From Thermoplasmata archaeon (GTDB lineage Archaea > Thermoplasmatota > Thermoplasmata > Thermoplasmatales > Thermoplasmataceae): 8,995 bases of DNA. A program made the translations under genes and the position numbers. Positions within the stretch are counted from its first letter, which is position 1; each line of letters starts with the position of its first letter. Positions 1 through 6,542 of the stretch are shown here, in pieces. Under the pieces are notes generated by a model that saw only the letters and a list, made by a program, of their open reading frames with translations, was not told the origin of the DNA and ran no database searches. Where the stretch lies: NCBI GenBank assembly GCA_021797525.1, contig JAJZZQ010000022.1, positions 1 to 8,995 of the forward strand, given 5' to 3'.

Positions 1-725
1 AAACACTTGAACCAAGAATTAAGAGCAGGCTCAATCAGGAAAGTGTTGTATTTGCCCCTTACAATGCCGATCAGTTAAGGGATATTATCAGCTACCGTCT
101 TAAAGGGGTTGTTAAGGAAGAGAGCGTGGAGCCCTCAGCTATCAGCCTCTGCTCCGCAATAGGAGCACAGGAGCACGGGGATGCCAGGAAAGCCCTTGAT
201 CTGATGAGGATTGCCATCGAAATAGCAGTCAGGGAAAAGAGAGAAAAGCTTACCGACAGAGAAATATACGAGGCCAGAGACAAGTTTGACATGAATGTTG
301 TCAGGGAAGCCATAACTACACTTCCTCTTCATTCCAAGATGGTCCTTTTAAGCACAATAATATCACAGGAAACATCAAGCGGACAGATTACTACCGGAGA
401 AATACAGGAGAATTACAGGAATATGGCTGTAGAACTTGGCATTTCTCCCCTTTCAATACGTCGTATAAGTGACATACTTTCTGAATTGCAGGACTATGGG
501 CTTTTAACGTCAATTACGAAGAGCCTTGGAAGATACGGAAGAACAAGGTTCTTCAGGACAAATGGCGAGATAAGCCATTACCGGAAGTACCTTCTCGAGG
601 ATGAGGTACTCTCATCATTCAAGGGAAGCAGAATGGTAAGGCAGGCAAGGTTCGATTCAATAGATCAGGACGACGCAGAAAAATTTTTGGGAAATATAAG
701 GGATTCTAAACCAGCTGATGATTGA
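1..725 (+). CDS. cdc6: Orc1/Cdc6 replication initiator, 3' part (5' end outside window)
   Basis: The frame is open from the left edge (first full codon at position 3) to TGA at 723-725, giving 240 residues of a longer protein. Visible are the end of the AAA+ core with LEPRIKSRL near residue 2 (sensor 1 side), PYNADQL at about 19-25, and the sensor 2 stretch GDARKAL at 59-65. A C-terminal winged-helix domain follows from roughly residue 90 (LPLHSKMVLL onward). This order is diagnostic for archaeal Orc1/Cdc6, which binds origin repeats through the winged helix and helps load MCM. A GTG at 126 could be mistaken for a start, but it lies inside the conserved AAA+ lid, so the gene is cut by the window rather than short. 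Its Walker A and B motifs must lie to the left. The gene converges with the next one, leaving only 14 bases between stops. Whether it is the sole or a secondary Cdc6 paralogue cannot be told here. Confidence 0.93.
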   Translation, partial: TLEPRIKSRLNQESVVFAPYNADQLRDIISYRLKGVVKEESVEPSAISLCSAIGAQEHGDARKALDLMRIAIEIAVREKREKLTDREIYEARDKFDMNVVREAITTLPLHSKMVLLSTIISQETSSGQITTGEIQENYRNMAVELGISPLSIRRISDILSELQDYGLLTSITKSLGRYGRTRFFRTNGEISHYRKYLLEDEVLSSFKGSRMVRQARFDSIDQDDAEKFLGNIRDSKPADD

Positions 726-739
726 GCCACGCAAAAATA

Positions 740-1357
740 TCAGTCCGGGAATATGAAACAGAGATCATCAAACGGGTGGAATAGATTAAAACCGTGTGAT
801 TTTGCAAATTCATCAGGTGCGTTGGTCCAGTCATAATTGTCCACTATGATAAGGAACTTGCTTCTCAGGTTTTTCAATGCAGTTTCCAGTTCAAATTTAA
901 CATGCTCATATGTGTGCTCTGAATCATGAAAGAACACATCAAATGGCCCGAAATATATGAGATTCTTCTCAAGTGTCTTTTTTGTGTCCCCAATTATAAG
1001 GGTAAATCTTTCCCTGAGGGCATCAGGTATCATGAAACCAACAGGCATGTCCTTTTCCTTCCCGAATGGCATTCCAAGGTCAAAGCTGTAAAGGTGCCCA
1101 TTGAAACCTTCTGAAGCCTTAAGTATGGCATATGAAGTAGTTCCCGGGCCCACTCCCGTTTCTGCTATGATTCTTCCACCAAAAAGTTTGACAGAAGCAT
1201 ATATGTATCCAAGTTCCCTCGGTGATACCTGCCAGTAATCTCTGGATCCAATTCTTCTGCTCACTTCGGCATTTATTGGCTCTGCTTCGGAGGCTGCATC
1301 TTCAAATCCTTTCTTTTCTGTTTTAAGGTAACTAAGGAATTTATCCTGTATGTCCAT
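740..1357 (-). CDS. Class I SAM-dependent methyltransferase-like protein
   Basis: This 205-residue soluble protein has a Rossmann methyltransferase pattern. The glycine-rich SAM motif ETGVGPG lies at 66-72, an acidic residue ending strand 2 at D93 (SFDLG), FHDSEHTYEHV at 143-153, and LIIVDNYDW near 169-177. The HDxEH segment after strand 4 resembles the methyltransferase_24 group, whose members often act on small molecules or sugars; the real substrate is unknown. Residues 1-55 are a helical N-terminal part with no recognised domain. The start is ATG at 1357. No Shine-Dalgarno sequence precedes it, and an AT-rich TATA-like stretch about 24 bases upstream suggests a leaderless message. The gene converges with cdc6 and diverges from the LysE-like exporter across 60 bases. 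A functional link to either neighbour is not shown. Methyltransferase fold is fairly sure, precise reaction not. Confidence 0.75.
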   Translation of the reverse strand: MDIQDKFLSYLKTEKKGFEDAASEAEPINAEVSRRIGSRDYWQVSPRELGYIYASVKLFGGRIIAETGVGPGTTSYAILKASEGFNGHLYSFDLGMPFGKEKDMPVGFMIPDALRERFTLIIGDTKKTLEKNLIYFGPFDVFFHDSEHTYEHVKFELETALKNLRSKFLIIVDNYDWTNAPDEFAKSHGFNLFHPFDDLCFIFPD

Positions 1358-1417
1358 GATCCAATACCATTTTGAATTATTTTATCATTTGGTGAGAAAA
1401 TAGAGAAGTGTATCTTA
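1358..1417. promoter_or_regulatory. Divergent promoter region between methyltransferase and LysE-like genes
   Basis: The 60-base gap between two divergent starts has an AT-rich core at about 1370-1390. Read on the minus strand, TAAAATAA lies about 24 bases before the methyltransferase ATG, the usual archaeal TATA distance for a leaderless transcript. On the plus strand the same stretch (around 1376-1384) would place the start of transcription some 10-15 bases before the exporter ATG. Neither ATG has a clear Shine-Dalgarno sequence. The assignment is inference from spacing. Confidence 0.45.
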
Positions 1418-1996
1418 ATGGATTTTATTCTTCTAGCATCAGGAGGCCTCTTGCTCGGCATTTCTCTGGCTGCTCCACCTGGCCCAATTACCTCTATGCT
1501 CATAAACAGGGCCACTAGAAGCATCCCCGGGGCTGTCTTAGTTGGGCTTGGAGCTATGACAGCTGACTTCATTCTCATGGTAATTACAATTTTTATCGGC
1601 AGCGAATTCTCACTTTACAGGTACGTGCACTATATTTATCCGGTCGGGGCAGCTTTCTTTATCTATCTGGGATACAGAATTCTTATCTCCAGGGTATCTG
1701 AAGGGCAGGACAATGGCCGAAAGGGAGGTTATATCTCAGGAGTATCAGTAGGGTTGCTAAACCCACTTCAGATCGGTTGGTGGCTCACGGCAGGGCTTGG
1801 TGTTTACGAGCGTTTTGGAATTCTTACAATCATTTTTCTCTTCGCTGGAGCTCTTCTGTGGGTGTTCATACTAACTGGGGCAGTTAGGATTGCAACGAAA
1901 AAATTTGAAAACAGGATGGAAAAAATAATAAAAATCTTCAGCTCCATGTTTCTTTTCGTGTTCGGAGCCGTTTTCATTTACCTGTTTTTTGTCTAA
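1418..1996 (+). CDS. LysE/RhtB-family amino-acid or small-metabolite exporter
   Basis: This is a 192-residue, strongly hydrophobic protein with about six membrane segments (roughly 3-25, 38-60, 68-90, 105-130, 135-157, 170-191), the size and topology of LysE/RhtB translocators. Family marks are the APPGP turn at 19-23 after a glycine-rich first helix, an acidic residue in the second helix region (D50), and the asparagine-proline pair in LLNPLQ at 113-118. Members export amino acids such as lysine, threonine or homoserine, or related solutes, using the ion gradient; the substrate here cannot be read. The charged loop at about 91-103 (SRVSEGQDNGRKG) separates the two three-helix halves. The start is ATG at 1418, with no competing in-frame start nearby. 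The TAA stop overlaps the TAG stop of the oppositely oriented oxidoreductase beta gene by four bases. Confidence 0.85.
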   Translation: MDFILLASGGLLLGISLAAPPGPITSMLINRATRSIPGAVLVGLGAMTADFILMVITIFIGSEFSLYRYVHYIYPVGAAFFIYLGYRILISRVSEGQDNGRKGGYISGVSVGLLNPLQIGWWLTAGLGVYERFGILTIIFLFAGALLWVFILTGAVRIATKKFENRMEKIIKIFSSMFLFVFGAVFIYLFFV

Positions 1997-2916
1997 ATGG
2001 TCTTGTCCGCAAATGTCTTGACCACATCAACTGGGGTATAGCCATCTGTGCCAGAGACGATCTGATCAGAAGGTGGATTTTTGAAATACTGTGGTACGAA
2101 CTCATTCAGTCTCTTTGTGAAGGCAGGAATGGCCCTGTTATCGTAGAATATTCCCGTTGGAATTCTCTCTTCCCACTCAAGTCCTTTGTTGTAGGCCTTC
2201 TGGAACTGTTCAATGGCCTTATCCATGCTTTCCCCTGTTACAACTGGATCCCATGACTTGTCATCTTCCAGCTTGTACACTTTCTTTCTGTAGTAATCCA
2301 TTGTGTTTATGTTGTTATAAGTAGGGCAGGGCTGAAGAACATCTATAACTGATGATCCTTCATGAAGAATCGCTGTTTTTATTATCTCTTTCAGTTGCTT
2401 CATGTCAAAGGAGAATCCTCTGGCAACGAATGAATATCCTGATGCAAGGGCAAGGGCTATGGGGTTAACCTTTCCAAATATATTCGCTCTGCTGAGGCCT
2501 TTAGTTTTCTCTCCAAGCTGCATTGTAGGGGCGGCCTGCCCTTTTGTAAGACCATAGACCTCATTATCGAAAATAATTATTGTAAGTCCGCTGTTTCTTC
2601 TGCCCTCTGCAACAAAATGTCCTGCGCCGATACCAAGCATGTCTCCGTCTCCGCCTGGTACAATTACCTTAAGATTTGGGTTGGAGAGTTTGACTCCTGT
2701 GGCAAATGGGATAGACCTGCCATGCAGGGTGTGTATACCTCCAATATTAAGGTAGTGTGGTGTCTTTCCGGAGCAACCAATTCCAGAAACAGAAACCACA
2801 TTATGCGGATCAAGATTCAATTCAGAAAGTGCCTGCGTAATGGATGTGAGTATTCCAAAATCCCCACATCCGGGGCACCAGTCCACAGTTACATCGCTCT
2901 TAAAATTATGCGCCAT
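1993..2916 (-). CDS. 2-oxoacid:ferredoxin oxidoreductase, beta subunit (thiamine diphosphate)
   Basis: This 307-residue subunit carries the thiamine diphosphate site of a CoA-dependent 2-oxoacid:ferredoxin oxidoreductase. In order: WCPGCGDFG at 13-21, GIGCSGK at 45-51, HTLHGR at 62-67, GDGD at 89-92 with DNEVYGLTKGQ at 117-127 (the metal- and pyrophosphate-binding fold), and QPCPTYNN at 195-202. Cysteines 14, 17, 48 and 197 match the four that hold the single [4Fe-4S] cluster in the archaeal two-subunit enzymes. With the alpha subunit it oxidises pyruvate, 2-oxoglutarate or related acids to acyl-CoA and CO2 and passes electrons to ferredoxin. It is the second gene of the operon: its ATG lies inside the alpha gene, overlapping by 11 bases, behind a strong ribosome binding site. 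The order alpha-beta without separate gamma or delta genes is the Sulfolobus-like arrangement. Substrate preference is not decidable from these motifs. Confidence 0.95.
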   Translation of the reverse strand: MAHNFKSDVTVDWCPGCGDFGILTSITQALSELNLDPHNVVSVSGIGCSGKTPHYLNIGGIHTLHGRSIPFATGVKLSNPNLKVIVPGGDGDMLGIGAGHFVAEGRRNSGLTIIIFDNEVYGLTKGQAAPTMQLGEKTKGLSRANIFGKVNPIALALASGYSFVARGFSFDMKQLKEIIKTAILHEGSSVIDVLQPCPTYNNINTMDYYRKKVYKLEDDKSWDPVVTGESMDKAIEQFQKAYNKGLEWEERIPTGIFYDNRAIPAFTKRLNEFVPQYFKNPPSDQIVSGTDGYTPVDVVKTFADKTI

Positions 2917-4804
2917 TTTCCAAAACCTCCTCCAATTTCTCCTCTTTTCTGTTTTTATAAATATTCATGGCAGATTCCAGAAGTTCGTCTTCGGTTATGT
3001 GCCTGCCGTTATATTTCAGAATACTCTTCTCAATGTTAATGCCTGTGTTTGTTCTGATTACACGGGCAGCCTGAGCCAGCATGTTGCTTTCAACATCAAT
3101 GACAAGCTTTGCTTTTTTCAGTATTTTGGAAACAAACTCAGATGGAAATGGCTCAAACATCTTAATGTAAAGAAGATTTGCTGAAATTCCCTTTGATTTG
3201 AGGTCTTCCATAACATCAAGGATAACGCCCTTCTGGCTTCCCCAGGTTACAAAGGTGATCTCTGCATCGGCAGGGCCGTATAACACAGCTCTGTCATTCA
3301 TTGGAACCTCTTCTTCAACAGTTTTAAGCTTCTGGAACCTCTTTCTCATCATTCTGTCCCTTATATCCGGGTCCTCTGTAACGTGCCCAAGTTCATCGTG
3401 CTCATCACCCGTCATCCAGAAGATATTCTTTCCAAGGTATCCTGCGTTCGAAATTCCGTTTTCTGTATCGAGGTTATATCTTCTGAAAGATTCTGAATCC
3501 TTGGTAGCTAGAACCTGGCTTACCTTGACTCTTTTAGAATCTATCTCAGGTACAAGGTCACTGGTATTTGCAAGGTTCTTGTCAATGAGATGAAGAACGG
3601 GCATCTGATACCTCTGGGCATAGTTCAGGCCTTTCATTGCGTCATAAATGCACTCCTCCACATCTCCAGACGAGATGACTATTCTTGGGAATTCACCATG
3701 TCCGGTGTTTAAGGCGAAAAGAAGATCAGACTGCCCATTCCTTGTTGGCAAGCCAGTACTAGGCCCGCCTCTCTGATAGAGTGTTATCAGTATGGGGACT
3801 TCATCCATCCCTGCAAATGAGATACCTTCTGCCATTAGCGAAAAACCGGGCCCACTTGTTGCTGTGGATGCTCTCGCTCCAGTGATTGCAGCCCCTTGAG
3901 CCATTGTAACAGCGGATATTTCGTCCTCTGTCTGAACTATTACTATGCCTGAATCTTTCAGACTTCTTTTCTCATTTTCGATGAATGAGATTGCACCATG
4001 TTCCTCTAGAATCGAGCTTTCATCACTAGCTGGGGTTATAGGGTAATAAGTCTGAAACCTCAGCCCGCCCATCAGTTTGCCAATAGCTGAACCATCATTT
4101 CCAGTTATCAGGAATCTCTTTTTCTTTGCAAGCTTAGGTATGGTTTTTCCGGCAAGATTATTGTTTTTGCAGTATTCATAGGCTGCTTTAACTACTTTGA
4201 TATTTTCTGCAACAACACTCTCCTTTGCCGAGAAGACCTGTCTGATTGACTCCTCTCCAAATTCTGCTGGCAGACCTGCTATTGCCAGGGTAATTGCGGA
4301 TCCAAGAGTGTTGAAATATCTTGTGGGAACACCATCTGAAATTGCAGATGAAACAACTTCATTGAAGGGAACGGCAATAGGGGTTCCACCTTTTTTCTGC
4401 ATCAGCTGAAGTGCACCCTTTATGTTAAGAGGCAATTTCTCTTCCTGAAGGGTTTCTTTTATCCTCTTTGCAGTATCTCTCATTATCATTCTTGCTGAGG
4501 CTAGATCAGAGGTTTCGAATTGTTTATCGTATACTATTTTTGTGCCATCACCGACATCCTCAATGTGTTCAAAGATTGTGTCAGGATCCAGGGCAATAAG
4601 AATATCTACCGGATATTTCAAAGACCTTGGTCTCTCTTCTTTCACCCTGAGGTGATTGTAGCTATGCCTCCCCTTTATGTTGGAATGGTACTCTCTAACT
4701 CCAAAAACATTATATCCTGCGGCTGCAAAGGCCCGGGTAATCATGTTAGAAGATGTATCAATTCCACCACCCTGAGGACCGCCAAGTGTTAAGTTCAGAT
4801 CCAT
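2906..4804 (-). CDS. 2-oxoacid:ferredoxin oxidoreductase, fused gamma-alpha subunit
   Basis: At 632 residues this is the usual length of the fused archaeal subunit. Residues 1-200 form the gamma domain, starting with the glycine-rich LGGPQGGGID at 7-16 and containing the RGLxxYNHLRV-like segment near 46-54. After a linker at about 200-230 comes the alpha part. It has YPITP at 254-258, the signature that contacts substrate and CoA, then TSGPGFSLMAEG at 316-327 and GPSTGLPTR at 347-355. Later comes a C-terminal domain (from about 500, AEITFVTWGSQKG) of the transketolase C-terminal type. It pairs with the beta subunit encoded immediately downstream, with an 11-base overlap. The start is ATG at 4804. 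No Shine-Dalgarno sequence is seen, and an AT-rich box about 20-35 bases upstream suggests a leaderless operon mRNA. The enzyme is cytoplasmic and would supply reduced ferredoxin and acyl-CoA. No ferredoxin or regulator gene is adjacent. Confidence 0.95.
   Translation of the reverse strand: MDLNLTLGGPQGGGIDTSSNMITRAFAAAGYNVFGVREYHSNIKGRHSYNHLRVKEERPRSLKYPVDILIALDPDTIFEHIEDVGDGTKIVYDKQFETSDLASARMIMRDTAKRIKETLQEEKLPLNIKGALQLMQKKGGTPIAVPFNEVVSSAISDGVPTRYFNTLGSAITLAIAGLPAEFGEESIRQVFSAKESVVAENIKVVKAAYEYCKNNNLAGKTIPKLAKKKRFLITGNDGSAIGKLMGGLRFQTYYPITPASDESSILEEHGAISFIENEKRSLKDSGIVIVQTEDEISAVTMAQGAAITGARASTATSGPGFSLMAEGISFAGMDEVPILITLYQRGGPSTGLPTRNGQSDLLFALNTGHGEFPRIVISSGDVEECIYDAMKGLNYAQRYQMPVLHLIDKNLANTSDLVPEIDSKRVKVSQVLATKDSESFRRYNLDTENGISNAGYLGKNIFWMTGDEHDELGHVTEDPDIRDRMMRKRFQKLKTVEEEVPMNDRAVLYGPADAEITFVTWGSQKGVILDVMEDLKSKGISANLLYIKMFEPFPSEFVSKILKKAKLVIDVESNMLAQAARVIRTNTGINIEKSILKYNGRHITEDELLESAMNIYKNRKEEKLEEVLENGA
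2926..2933 (-). promoter_or_regulatory. Shine-Dalgarno sequence of the oxidoreductase beta gene
   Basis: On the minus strand GGAGGAGG lies nine bases before the beta-subunit ATG, inside the last codons of the alpha gene (the Glu-Glu-Val part of its C-terminal tail). It fits the archaeal anti-Shine-Dalgarno sequence and supports translation of beta from the shared transcript, in contrast to the apparently leaderless first genes nearby. Confidence 0.75.
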
Positions 4805-4850
4805 TTGGAATCGATACGTAATGCTTATTTTGTTAAAAAGCTTAATGGGA
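4805..4850 (-). promoter_or_regulatory. Putative promoter of the oxidoreductase operon
   Basis: On the minus strand a run TTTTTAACAAAATAAG occupies about -35 to -20 relative to the alpha-subunit ATG. This is the right place for an archaeal TATA element driving a message that begins at or near the start codon. There is no Shine-Dalgarno sequence between it and the ATG. Supported by position and composition only. Confidence 0.45.
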
Positions 4851-4927
4851 TTTGCTTTATGAAAGATTTCAGGATTTTTATCTTACCTCCATGACTGAAG
4901 AGAAAAATCTGTTTGTTCTTCTGAAAA

Positions 4928-4945
4928 ACATATTGAATAAATCCC
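4928..4945 (+). promoter_or_regulatory. Putative TATA element of the UPF0200-type gene
   Basis: The AT-rich string AACATATTGAATAAATCC is centred about 25 bases before the ATG at 4960. A leaderless archaeal message would need a TATA element there. This supports 4960 as the start rather than the upstream in-frame TTG (4852) or ATG (4891), which would put this element inside the coding region. It is inference from spacing. Confidence 0.4.
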
Positions 4946-4959
4946 GCCTTCAGGTATGC

Positions 4960-5505
4960 ATGTTGATAGTCACCGGAATGCCGGGATCAGGAAAAGATGA
5001 ATTTGTTCAGGTAGCAAAAAAACTGGGCTGGCTTGATGTACACATGGGGAATACGGTTAAGGATTATGCCAGGAGACAGGGAATTGCAGAAAATGATTCG
5101 CAAATTGGTAAATATGCATCCGATGAAAGGAAATTACATGGGATGGACATATGGGCCAGAAGGACATCGGAATTTATCAGGGAACCGGACAGGACAATTG
5201 TTGATGGCCTCAGGAACATTGAAGAATTGGAGTTCTTTAGAAATAGGTTCAGTAAAGTAAAGGTGATCGCGATCTATGCCAATCAGGAGGAACGTCTAAG
5301 AAGAATACAGAGAAGGAGCCGGCCTGACGATGTAAAGGACGAGGCTGGCCTTAATAAACGGGATACGCGAGAGCTTGAATGGGGCATAGGAAGAACCATC
5401 TCTCTTTCCGATTTTATGCTTGTTAATGATCGCACTCTTGAGGAATTCAGGAAGAATTCAGCAGAGCTTTTGAATTCAATTTCAGCTGTTTATTACGACT
5501 CCTAG
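4960..5505 (+). CDS. UPF0200-type P-loop nucleotide kinase-like protein
   Basis: Starting at ATG 4960 the protein has 181 residues, about the usual UPF0200 length. It opens directly into a P-loop: MLIVTGMPGSGK with GMPGSGK at 6-12. Other family marks are DERKLHGMDIWARR at 55-68, VDGLRN at 81-86, RRSRPDD at 118-124 and RDTRELEWGIG at 134-144, then a final strand with the LVND turn near 154-157. The fold is of the adenylate/dephospho-CoA kinase type, but the substrate of UPF0200 proteins is not established to my knowledge. The residue after the P-loop lysine is Asp (D13), where most P-loop kinases have Ser or Thr. The frame is open further upstream, to TTG at 4852, but those 36 residues precede the first strand and look unlike the family. 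The TAG stop interlocks with the purQ stop in the palindrome CTAG. An overlooked true N-terminal extension remains possible. Confidence 0.8.
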   Translation: MLIVTGMPGSGKDEFVQVAKKLGWLDVHMGNTVKDYARRQGIAENDSQIGKYASDERKLHGMDIWARRTSEFIREPDRTIVDGLRNIEELEFFRNRFSKVKVIAIYANQEERLRRIQRRSRPDDVKDEAGLNKRDTRELEWGIGRTISLSDFMLVNDRTLEEFRKNSAELLNSISAVYYDS

Positions 5506-6335
5506 ACTGTTAACATATATTCCTTTATGTCGCTGAAGAAAGCCTGACCTATTGTTGTCTCCCCCCTGATTCCACTGTACCTTATGTTTTCGTCCATTAA
5601 CCTTTCCGGGTGTGGCATAAGACCTATTACGTTTCCCTCCGGGTTGGAAAGGCCTGAAATAGACTCAATTGTGCCGTTTGGGTTCCAGGGATAATCGCCA
5701 TCAATGCCATCTTGAGTTGAATATTTAAAAAGTACCTGACCGGAATCAATTAGTTTCTCCAATGTTTTTCTTTCATAAAATCTAATCTTTCCCTCTGCGT
5801 GTGCTACGGGAACTACGTAAGGATAATTCAGCTTTAAGTGTTTATTGAAAACTGGGTTTTTGGAAATTCTTCTGATATAGGTAAACCTGCATTCATATCT
5901 GTTTGAATCATTATGATCCAGAGCTATGGCTCTGTTCTTATCTAATCCCGGAAGGAACCCCATTTCTGAGAGAATCTGAAACCCGTTGCAAACTCCAATA
6001 ACCGGTTTTCCGGAGTCAATAAATCTCACAAGATCGTTGAAGCTAGAACTCCTCAACCTGTTGGCAAAGATTGCACCTGCCCTTATGTAATCTCCTGCTG
6101 AAAAACCACCAGGAATAAAGAGGCACGAGAAATCTTCCAGGGAAATTTTCTTCCTTTTGAGTTGATTCAGATGCACGTAATGAGGCTCACAGCCTGACTC
6201 GAGAAATGCGTTGAAGGCCTCGAATTCATTATTTGTGCCTTCCATTCTTAGAATACAAACTTTCGGGGTTTCTTTTGTGTTTATTGTCCCCCTCTTCTTT
6301 CCTTTGCTTTGAACCTGAGACCAGTATATCCACAC
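5502..6335 (-). CDS. purQ: Phosphoribosylformylglycinamidine synthase, glutaminase subunit PurQ
   Basis: This glutamine amidotransferase supplies ammonia to PurL in the fourth step of purine synthesis (FGAR to FGAM, with ATP). Seen, numbering from GTG at 6335 (277 residues): strand 1 [11 protein letters not shown] at 25-35, [15 protein letters not shown] at 73-87, the nucleophile elbow GVCNGFQ with Cys116, PVAHAEGK, and the catalytic MPHPER with His242 and Glu244. The GTG at 6335 is the only canonical start that keeps strand 1, but its first 17 residues are read from within the L40e gene in another frame and look unlike PurQ. The Met at residue 31 would delete strand 1. An ATA codon at 6284-6282 would start a 260-residue protein, overlaps the L40e TAA stop as ATAA, and has GAGG six bases before it. 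I give the outer limit here and consider 6284 at least as likely. Co-transcription with L40e is likely. Confidence 0.92.
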   Translation of the reverse strand: MWIYWSQVQSKGKKRGTINTKETPKVCILRMEGTNNEFEAFNAFLESGCEPHYVHLNQLKRKKISLEDFSCLFIPGGFSAGDYIRAGAIFANRLRSSSFNDLVRFIDSGKPVIGVCNGFQILSEMGFLPGLDKNRAIALDHNDSNRYECRFTYIRRISKNPVFNKHLKLNYPYVVPVAHAEGKIRFYERKTLEKLIDSGQVLFKYSTQDGIDGDYPWNPNGTIESISGLSNPEGNVIGLMPHPERLMDENIRYSGIRGETTIGQAFFSDIKEYMLTV

Positions 6336-6430
6336 TTCCTGCAGCTGGTCGCGTTCGGGGAATTCCTAGCGTCACATCTCATGCATATTTTCTTGTTTAG
6401 TCTTCTTTCTACAGCTTCTGGAAATGCCAT
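6281..6430 (-). CDS. rpl40e: Large ribosomal subunit protein L40e (zinc ribbon)
   Basis: A 49-codon gene starts at ATG 6430 and ends with TAA at 6283-6281. The protein begins [20 protein letters not shown] and has two CxxC pairs (C16, C19, C30, C33) around a basic, arginine- and lysine-rich body, ending [10 protein letters not shown]. This is the archaeal L40e pattern: a tiny zinc-ribbon protein of the 50S subunit, here without the ubiquitin moiety of eukaryotes. A TATA box stands about 43 bases upstream. The 3' end runs under the only canonical purQ frame for 55 bases, or by the ATAA overlap alone if purQ starts at ATA. The likely unit is therefore rpl40e-purQ. Because of its size and this overlap the gene is easy to miss. 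Identity is well supported by the cysteine spacing and by the conserved FPE-x-RxxxKxxCxxC opening. Confidence 0.92.
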   Translation of the reverse strand: MAFPEAVERRLNKKICMRCDARNSPNATSCRKCGYTGLRFKAKERRGGQ

Positions 6431-6468
6431 ATTTAATCAACCATGAATTGACAGTTCTAGGTATTTAC

Positions 6469-6477
6469 CTTATATAC
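6469..6477 (-). promoter_or_regulatory. TATA box of the rpl40e-purQ unit
   Basis: On the minus strand GTATATAAG is a near-consensus archaeal TATA box. Counting about 26 bases downstream puts the start of transcription near 6447, giving a leader of roughly 15-17 bases before the L40e ATG. The leader contains a tiny ATG-GTT-GAT-TAA frame (6444-6433). No BRE is obvious in front of the box. Confidence 0.6.
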
Positions 6478-6542
6478 TGCCAGACGTGAATTTCTTCTGG
6501 TATTATTAATCCATCGCTTCTTAGAATTAGAAATAACATGCA

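Noticed and set aside
1..60. A replication origin near the cdc6 gene
   Set aside because: Archaeal origins often lie beside cdc6, but usually near its 5' end, which is outside the window. I saw no origin-recognition-box-like repeats on either strand here.
126..725. Treating the GTG at 126 as the start of a separate 199-residue protein
   Set aside because: The frame continues upstream to the window edge with conserved Orc1/Cdc6 residues, so this is the 3' part of a longer gene.
1273..1578. A minus-strand 101-codon frame spanning the divergent promoter and the start of the exporter gene
   Set aside because: It would cover both divergent starts and the AT-rich promoter, runs antisense to a clear LysE-type N-terminus, and has no family features.
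2617..3184. Plus-strand open frames within the oxidoreductase genes
   Set aside because: They lie wholly opposite strongly conserved coding sequence, and their products show no recognisable domain or start context. The same holds for the frames at 3198-3593, 4197-4409, 4520-4792, 6775-7008 and 7063-7254.
5502..6245. Starting purQ at the internal ATG (residue 31 of the long frame)
   Set aside because: It would remove most of the first beta-strand of the glutaminase fold, which is conserved in PurQ.
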